Positions 5,344-8,976 of a DNA stretch of 8,976 nucleotides are shown in pieces. Below the pieces are notes generated by a model. That model made no database searches. It was given only the letters and a program-made list of their open reading frames with translations, and was not told the DNA's origin. The stretch lies in assembly GCA_031258625.1 (NCBI GenBank), contig JAIRMO010000082.1:1-8976 (forward strand). The letters run 5' to 3'. How positions within the stretch are numbered: the first letter of the stretch is position 1; each line of letters begins with the position of its first letter. This DNA is from Spirochaetaceae bacterium. GTDB taxonomy: Bacteria; Spirochaetota; Spirochaetia; Treponematales; Breznakiellaceae. The position numbers and the translations under genes were made by a program.

Positions 5344-6486
5344 TTATCCCGAAACTTTGGAACGGTAGTGTTCCACTTCCCAGTTATTGATAAAATCGAT
5401 TTTATCGGCCGCCATAAACCGGGGGCCTCCGAAGGCTTGGCTGTAAACCGCCACCTTGGCGGCATCGGTAAAAAGTTCCAGGGCAAGCCGGGCCGCCTTT
5501 TCCGAGGGGCCGACGCCGAAGACCCCGACTCCCCTGAGGGCGACGATCTTTGGGGGGCGTCCGGTTTTTTTCAAGTGGGTTTTCCAGGCGTCCCCAATCG
5601 GTTCGGCAAGGTCTTTTTCCGGGGTGTTACCGGTATCGATAAAGAGGGGGGCGCTGCCGGAGTACACGATGTGATCCGGGGTATAGGCCGAAGAAACCGG
5701 ATAAAACGCCGCGGCGTCCTCCACCAGGGCGGCGATTTCCCGGTTCCGTTCAAAAACAGCCGTCCCCGCTCCGGGGGCGGATCCGGCGCTTCCCGCCAGA
5801 TCCGCCAGAACGGCGGCGGCCGGTGCGGAAGGGCCGTATTGCGGGGTTTTACCGGAAAAATCCGGTTCCCGGACGATTTTTGAACCCAGGGTATCCATAA
5901 TATACCGGTAAATTTCCCGAATTTTCTCCGGGGTATCCGCTCCCACAAAAACCCCGTGGTTTTGCAGGAAGATGATCGCCGCCGGATCGCCGGACCGGCC
6001 GTCCAGGACATCCTTTACCGCCCGGGAAAGGGTGTACCCCGGATTGATTTCGGGGATCCACAGGGCCCGTTCCCCGAATAAGTTCCGGGCTTCCCCGGCG
6101 CCCCCGGCCGAACAGGTCAGGCCGTTTACCAGGGCCGGATGGGTATGAATCACCAGGGCAAAGGGGAGGATGTCGTGGAGGAGGGTCTCCACACTGGGAC
6201 GTTTTTGTTCTTCCCCGGGCATTTTCGCGGCCATCATATCCGTCAGGACCGCCGCCTCCCGGCGGGCCGGGTCTTCAGGGTAGGTTTTTTCCCATATTTG
6301 GGCAAGCTTACCCCGATCCATTTTGACAAAACCCTCGGCGGCAATATCCGCCAGGGTCGTCCCGGACCCTTTTACCCAAAGGGTCGTCTTATCCTTGAGG
6401 GAGGTGTTCCCTCCGCCGGCGATAACATAGTCCGGATTGGCCCCGTAATACCGGGACAGGATGATAAGATCTTCTATAGTGGTCAT
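5344..6486 (-). CDS. Class II aldolase, rhamnulose-1-phosphate aldolase type (aldolase part of a RhaE/YuxG-like protein)
   Basis: This cytoplasmic enzyme is predicted to split rhamnulose 1-phosphate into dihydroxyacetone phosphate and lactaldehyde using a zinc ion. Its 380 residues show the class II aldolase/adducin fold: GGGNTSLK (24-31), Glu100 in SVETLLH, the metal-binding HTHP (His114, His116) and QNHGVFVG (His177). A second domain follows after an alanine-rich linker (about 221-241) and ends in DKIDFINNWEVEHYR. This layout corresponds to the N-terminal part of long bacterial proteins that fuse the aldolase to a short-chain dehydrogenase (about 680-700 residues), but here the protein stops before any dehydrogenase domain. 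It differs from the shorter E. coli RhaD (274 residues). The SD-like AGGGGG is only one base from the ATG and overlaps a 10-base direct repeat. Substrate is inferred from the adjacent rhaA; fuculose or another ketose phosphate is possible. Confidence 0.85.
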   Translation of the reverse strand: MTTIEDLIILSRYYGANPDYVIAGGGNTSLKDKTTLWVKGSGTTLADIAAEGFVKMDRGKLAQIWEKTYPEDPARREAAVLTDMMAAKMPGEEQKRPSVETLLHDILPFALVIHTHPALVNGLTCSAGGAGEARNLFGERALWIPEINPGYTLSRAVKDVLDGRSGDPAAIIFLQNHGVFVGADTPEKIREIYRYIMDTLGSKIVREPDFSGKTPQYGPSAPAAAVLADLAGSAGSAPGAGTAVFERNREIAALVEDAAAFYPVSSAYTPDHIVYSGSAPLFIDTGNTPEKDLAEPIGDAWKTHLKKTGRPPKIVALRGVGVFGVGPSEKAARLALELFTDAAKVAVYSQAFGGPRFMAADKIDFINNWEVEHYRSKVSG

Positions 6487-6490
6487 GCCC

Positions 6491-6512
6491 CCTATTTTAA
6501 CACCTATTTTAA
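6491..6512 (-). repeat. 10-base direct repeat overlapping the aldolase ribosome binding site
   Basis: TTAAAATAGG occurs on the minus strand at 6512-6503 and again at 6500-6491, a 12-base period. The second copy runs into the AGGGGG that serves as Shine-Dalgarno site for the ATG at 6486. Each copy contains TAAAAT, a 5/6 match to a -10 element. A protein or a polymerase bound here would control transcription or translation of the rhamnose operon directly. Confidence 0.6.
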
Positions 6513-6519
6513 AATAAGA

Positions 6520-6552
6520 GATGGATATTTATATATATGATGATGGATATTT
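6520..6552 (-). promoter_or_regulatory. Candidate AraC-family operator before the aldolase-rhaA operon
   Basis: The 11-base word AAATATCCATC occurs twice on the minus strand, at 6552-6542 and 6530-6520, exactly 22 bases apart, separated by an AT-rich 11-base spacer. It ends 33 bases before the aldolase start and lies right after the regulator gene. AraC-family dimers bind two direct half-sites about 21 bases apart, and the E. coli AraC half-site itself ends in TCCATA. The upstream TAGC box of that site is absent. A weak sigma-70-like pair also lies here (TTGGTA at 6558-6553, TATAAA at 6533-6528, 19-base spacing). The assignment to the local regulator is inference. Confidence 0.5.
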
Positions 6553-6569
6553 TACCAATCCGGGGGGCT

Positions 6570-7469
6570 TTACTGGCGGATATAGGTTTTCCAATCCGAA
6601 GGGGCCACCCCGGTTTTGTTTTTGAAAAGCCGGGAAAAATAGTAGGGGTCCTCAAAGCCCAGACTAAAGGCCACCTCTTTAACCGTAACATTGTCCTGCT
6701 CCAAAAGGCTTTCGGCTTTATGTATCTTTATATGGATATAATACTGATAAGGGGTCATGGACGTATAGGTTTTGAATATCTCATTGAGTTTTGAGGAGCT
6801 TACCCCTATCTGTTCGGAAATACTCGGCACGTTAATCGCCTTAAAAACATTGGTTTCCATAAGGTATTTGGCCTTTTCCACGATTTTTTGATAATAATTG
6901 GGCTGCCCCGCCCGGCGTTCCTGGGTCAGGGTTTCCGCGATCAGGGTCAGGATCCCCGCGCATGCCTTGATCTGATAGAGGGGCTGCTGGTTCCGCACTT
7001 CCTCGAAGATCTGCCCGAAGACAGATACGATGTCATTGTGAAGCCCTATTTCAAAAAAAGTATGTTCCGGGGAAAGGATCCCCTCCGCCACCAAATTGGA
7101 ATAAAACCCGCCCTTAAAGCCGGCCCAATATTCATGCCAGCCTATCTCAAAGACGGGTTTGTAAAAATGTTTTATCCCCGGGAGGATCAATAACAGGGAA
7201 CCCGGTAAAACCCTATGGGTTTTACCTTCGCTCCCAAAGATTCCTTCCCCCTTGGTGATATAGACGATTTGAAATTCCGGCAGGGTCCGGCCTTCCGCCA
7301 CCTGCCTGAAAAGGACGGGATGTTCGTTTTTACCCGGAGGATAGACCACATAGGGTTGTACCTCCATACTGCCCGCGGTGGTACACACCATCCCGATTTT
7401 TTCATCTTCTCCGCTATAGGGGAGGTAATGCAAGAAAGAATCCCGAATTTCTTCAAAAGAATTTTCCAT
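6570..7469 (-). CDS. AraC-family transcriptional regulator (likely rhamnose-responsive)
   Basis: A 299-residue DNA-binding regulator in the usual AraC/XylS two-domain form. The N-terminal cupin-like sensing domain (about 30-140) contains FQIVYITKGEGIF (66-78) and LPGSLLLILPGIKHFYKP (88-105), the pattern of sugar-sensing members. The C-terminal domain has two helix-turn-helix units: VPSISEQIGVSSSKLNEIFK (214-233) and VTVKEVAFSLGFEDPYYFSR (261-280), followed by the family signature LFKNKTGVAPSDW. It is divergent from the sugar ABC gene and upstream of the aldolase-rhaA operon on the same strand, so it probably activates both in response to rhamnose or a metabolite. The ATG at 7469 has no Shine-Dalgarno site nearby (preceding bases TTATCGTTTTT). 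The next GGAG is over 20 bases away and overlaps one of the putative operator words, so expression may be low. Ligand identity is inferred from context only. Confidence 0.93.
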   Translation of the reverse strand: MENSFEEIRDSFLHYLPYSGEDEKIGMVCTTAGSMEVQPYVVYPPGKNEHPVLFRQVAEGRTLPEFQIVYITKGEGIFGSEGKTHRVLPGSLLLILPGIKHFYKPVFEIGWHEYWAGFKGGFYSNLVAEGILSPEHTFFEIGLHNDIVSVFGQIFEEVRNQQPLYQIKACAGILTLIAETLTQERRAGQPNYYQKIVEKAKYLMETNVFKAINVPSISEQIGVSSSKLNEIFKTYTSMTPYQYYIHIKIHKAESLLEQDNVTVKEVAFSLGFEDPYYFSRLFKNKTGVAPSDWKTYIRQ

Positions 7470-7492
7470 AAAAACGATAATACAATGTTTTC

Positions 7493-7561
7493 TCCATCAT
7501 CACAAGAAAAAAATCTATGAAATATTCGTTTTTTTCCATCCTTATCAGGGAAATGTCCATT
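7493..7561 (+). promoter_or_regulatory. Four phased TCCATC-like half-sites between the regulator and ABC genes
   Basis: On the plus strand, TCCATC at 7493-7498, TCTATG at 7514-7519, TCCATC at 7535-7540 and TCCATT at 7556-7561 start exactly 21 bases apart. Each is preceded by a run of mostly A or T bases; the last reads AAATGTCCATT, 9 of 11 identical to the word repeated before the aldolase gene. Direct half-sites at two helical turns are the typical AraC-family arrangement. The array sits in the divergent promoter region, so it could both activate the transporter and control the regulator gene itself. Found by eye; statistical significance is not tested. Confidence 0.45.
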
Positions 7562-7586
7562 CACAGCCCGGAAAAATCAGGAGAAA

Positions 7587-7620
7587 CTGAATAAATAAAT
7601 TCAGGGGTTTTTTAAAAACC
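7587..7620 (+). repeat. Two short inverted repeats in the ABC gene leader
   Basis: CTGAAT (7587-7592) and ATTCAG (7599-7604) form a 6-base inverted repeat, followed at once by GGTTTTT-T-AAAAACC (7606-7620), a 7-base one. The AT-rich spacer of the first could hold a -10 element lying downstream of the last TCCATT half-site, but no clear -35/-10 pair stands out. Confidence 0.45.
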
Positions 7621-7656
7621 GAGGTTTTGGGAAAGACCCATAGACAAGAAAAGCGG

Positions 7657-7688
7657 GGGAACCTTGAGCCGGAGGGCGGACGGTTCCC
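7657..7688 (+). repeat. Leader hairpin just before the ABC gene ribosome binding site
   Basis: GGGAACC (7657-7663) and GGTTCCC (7682-7688) form a perfect 7-base stem around an 18-base G-rich loop. The stem ends 4 bases before AAAAGGAG (7693-7700), the Shine-Dalgarno site of the ABC gene, so it could affect translation or protect the 5' end. No known riboswitch class is recognised. Confidence 0.5.
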
Positions 7689-7705
7689 GGTTAAAAGGAG
7701 CGGGG

Positions 7706-8976
7706 ATGGCGGAAAAAGCGGATTATATCCTGGAGCTTCGGCACATTACCAAGACATTTCCCGGGGTGAAGGCCCTTGACGATGTTCATTTCACTTTAAA
7801 GAAGGGAGAGATCCACGCGCTCATGGGAGAAAACGGGGCGGGTAAGTCCACCTTAATCAAGATCATCACGGGGGTATACCTGCCCGACGGGGGAGATTTT
7901 CTGATTGACGGCAAACAGGCGAATGTCCGTCATCCCCCCGACGCCCAGGCCTTGGGCATCGCGGCGATCTATCAGCACGTTACCTGCTTTCCTGATATAA
8001 CGGTGGCGGAAAATATCTTTATGGGACATGAAAAGACGAGGCCCCCTTTCAATCGTATTGACTGGAAAACTATGAACCGGGAAGCCTCGGACCTGTTGTC
8101 CCAGCTTGATGCGAAATTTGACGCCCGCGCTGTAATGGGGACCCTTTCGGTGGCCCAGCAGCAGATTGTGGAGATCGCCAAGGCCCTTTCCACCAACGCC
8201 CGGATCATCATCATGGACGAACCCACGGCGCCGCTTTCAAACCGGGAAAGCGAAGATCTTTACCGTATTACCGAAAATCTGAAACAAAAGGGCGTATCCA
8301 TCATTTTTATATCCCACCGTTTTGAGGATATGTACCGTCTGGCGGATCGGGTAACGGTGCTGCGGGACGGAAAGTATATCAATACCTGGAGTATCGGGGA
8401 CGTTGATAATCACACCCTGGTAACCGCGATGGTGGGCAGGGAAATCGTTCAGTTCTTCCCCCAGCGGGATGCCAGGATTGGGGAGGAGGTCCTCAAGGTT
8501 GAAGGGCTTTCCCGGATGGGTTTCTTTAACAACGTGAGTTTTTCCGTGCGCCGGGGGGAAGTGCTGGCGCTGACCGGCCTGGTGGGGGCGCGGCGTACCG
8601 AAGTCTGCGAGGCGATCTACGGAATTTCCGCTTACGATTCGGGGACCGTTACGCTGGAAGGCAGAAGGTTAAACCGCCTTATTCCGACCCAGGCCATCGC
8701 GGAGGGCATCGGCTTTCTCCCCGAAGACCGGTTGAAGCAGGGGCTGGTACTCCGCTGGGAAATCGCCAAAAACATCAGCCTCCCTATTCTGGATAAATTT
8801 GTCCGGTTCGGCTGGCTTGACACCCGGCGGGAAAATGAAAAGGCCGGGGAAGTGGCGGAGAAGCTGGCGGTAAAGGCGGTAAGCGTACATGACCTGGTCT
8901 CCACCCTTTCCGGCGGCAACCAGCAGAAGGTGATTGTGGGGAAGATCCTCAACGCGGACATGAAGGTGATCATCCT
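7706..8976 (+). CDS. Sugar ABC transporter ATP-binding protein, RbsA/XylG/MglA family (runs off right edge)
   Basis: This is the cytoplasmic ATPase of a CUT2-type carbohydrate importer, with two nucleotide-binding domains in one chain of usually about 500 residues; 423 codons are present here. Domain 1 has Walker A GENGAGKST (41-49), Q-loop IYQH (88-91), signature LSVAQQQ (147-153), Walker B IIIMDEPTA (167-175) and switch His204. Domain 2 has a degenerate P-loop, GLVGARRTEV (291-300), normal for the family in lacking the Lys, and a well-formed signature LSGGNQQK (401-408). The start is fixed by AAAAGGAG five bases upstream of the ATG. Neighbouring rhaA and aldolase make L-rhamnose the likely cargo, comparable to RhaT of the rhizobial RhaSTPQ system. 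Permease and periplasmic binding protein genes are expected beyond the edge. CUT2 systems for ribose, xylose or galactose cannot be told apart from this subunit alone. Confidence 0.93.
   Translation, partial: MAEKADYILELRHITKTFPGVKALDDVHFTLKKGEIHALMGENGAGKSTLIKIITGVYLPDGGDFLIDGKQANVRHPPDAQALGIAAIYQHVTCFPDITVAENIFMGHEKTRPPFNRIDWKTMNREASDLLSQLDAKFDARAVMGTLSVAQQQIVEIAKALSTNARIIIMDEPTAPLSNRESEDLYRITENLKQKGVSIIFISHRFEDMYRLADRVTVLRDGKYINTWSIGDVDNHTLVTAMVGREIVQFFPQRDARIGEEVLKVEGLSRMGFFNNVSFSVRRGEVLALTGLVGARRTEVCEAIYGISAYDSGTVTLEGRRLNRLIPTQAIAEGIGFLPEDRLKQGLVLRWEIAKNISLPILDKFVRFGWLDTRRENEKAGEVAEKLAVKAVSVHDLVSTLSGGNQQKVIVGKILNADMKVII

Noticed and set aside
4589..5368. A 259-codon plus-strand open frame antisense to rhaA
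   Set aside because: It is the mirror of a strongly conserved isomerase gene, rich in Gly, Pro and Arg, and matches no family; long antisense frames are expected from this codon usage.
5263..5883. A 206-codon plus-strand frame antisense to the aldolase gene
   Set aside because: Same reason: low-complexity composition, no domain, and the opposite strand encodes a clear enzyme.
4055..6486. Idea that the rhamnose genes supply sugar for flagellin glycosylation, because they adjoin flagellar genes
   Set aside because: Isomerase and aldolase are catabolic, no glycosyltransferase or nucleotide-sugar gene is present, and a 308-base gap separates the blocks; the proximity is probably accidental.

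Overview
The window looks like a spirochaete chromosome, most likely a moderately GC-rich Treponema relative such as the termite-gut or free-living treponemes. The case rests on the flagellar genes. There are two tandem FlaB-type periplasmic flagellins with the spirochaetal start MIINHN, a FlaG, and a FliD beginning MSDIYVPGVTSRFNTEKL, which closely resembles treponemal FliD. The order flaB, flaB, flaG, fliD recalls the Treponema pallidum flagellin/fliD locus. The species assignment is inference.

Layout. Positions 1-7469 are read on the minus strand. In transcription order they hold an AraC-family regulator (7469-6570), a class II aldolase of the rhamnulose-1-phosphate aldolase type (6486-5344), L-rhamnose isomerase rhaA (5329-4055), flaB (3746-2886), a second flaB (2592-1738), flaG (1300-908) and fliD (881 to the left edge, incomplete). 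The plus strand carries one gene, divergent from the regulator: a sugar ABC transporter ATPase with two nucleotide-binding domains (7706 to the right edge, incomplete).

How the genes work together. The right half is a rhamnose (or similar deoxysugar) uptake and catabolism locus. The transporter imports the sugar, RhaA isomerises it, and the aldolase cleaves the phosphorylated ketose. No rhamnulokinase and no lactaldehyde dehydrogenase or reductase lies in the window. The AraC-family protein between the two arms is the obvious local regulator. Upstream of the aldolase there are two direct repeats of an 11-base word containing TCCATC, 22 bases apart. Upstream of the ABC gene there are four TCCATC-like words spaced exactly 21 bases apart. 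This geometry is typical of AraC-family operators and is the most interesting non-coding signal here.

The left half makes and caps the periplasmic flagellar filament. Its intergenic regions are rich in short perfect inverted repeats. One is a convincing intrinsic terminator after the second flaB. Another is a palindrome whose arms match the sigma-28 -10 word, in front of the first flaB. A three-copy 14-base tandem repeat lies in front of flaG. I found no CRISPR array, insertion sequence, tRNA or rRNA, and no clearly novel gene system. The findings are mostly regulatory or concern details of protein architecture.
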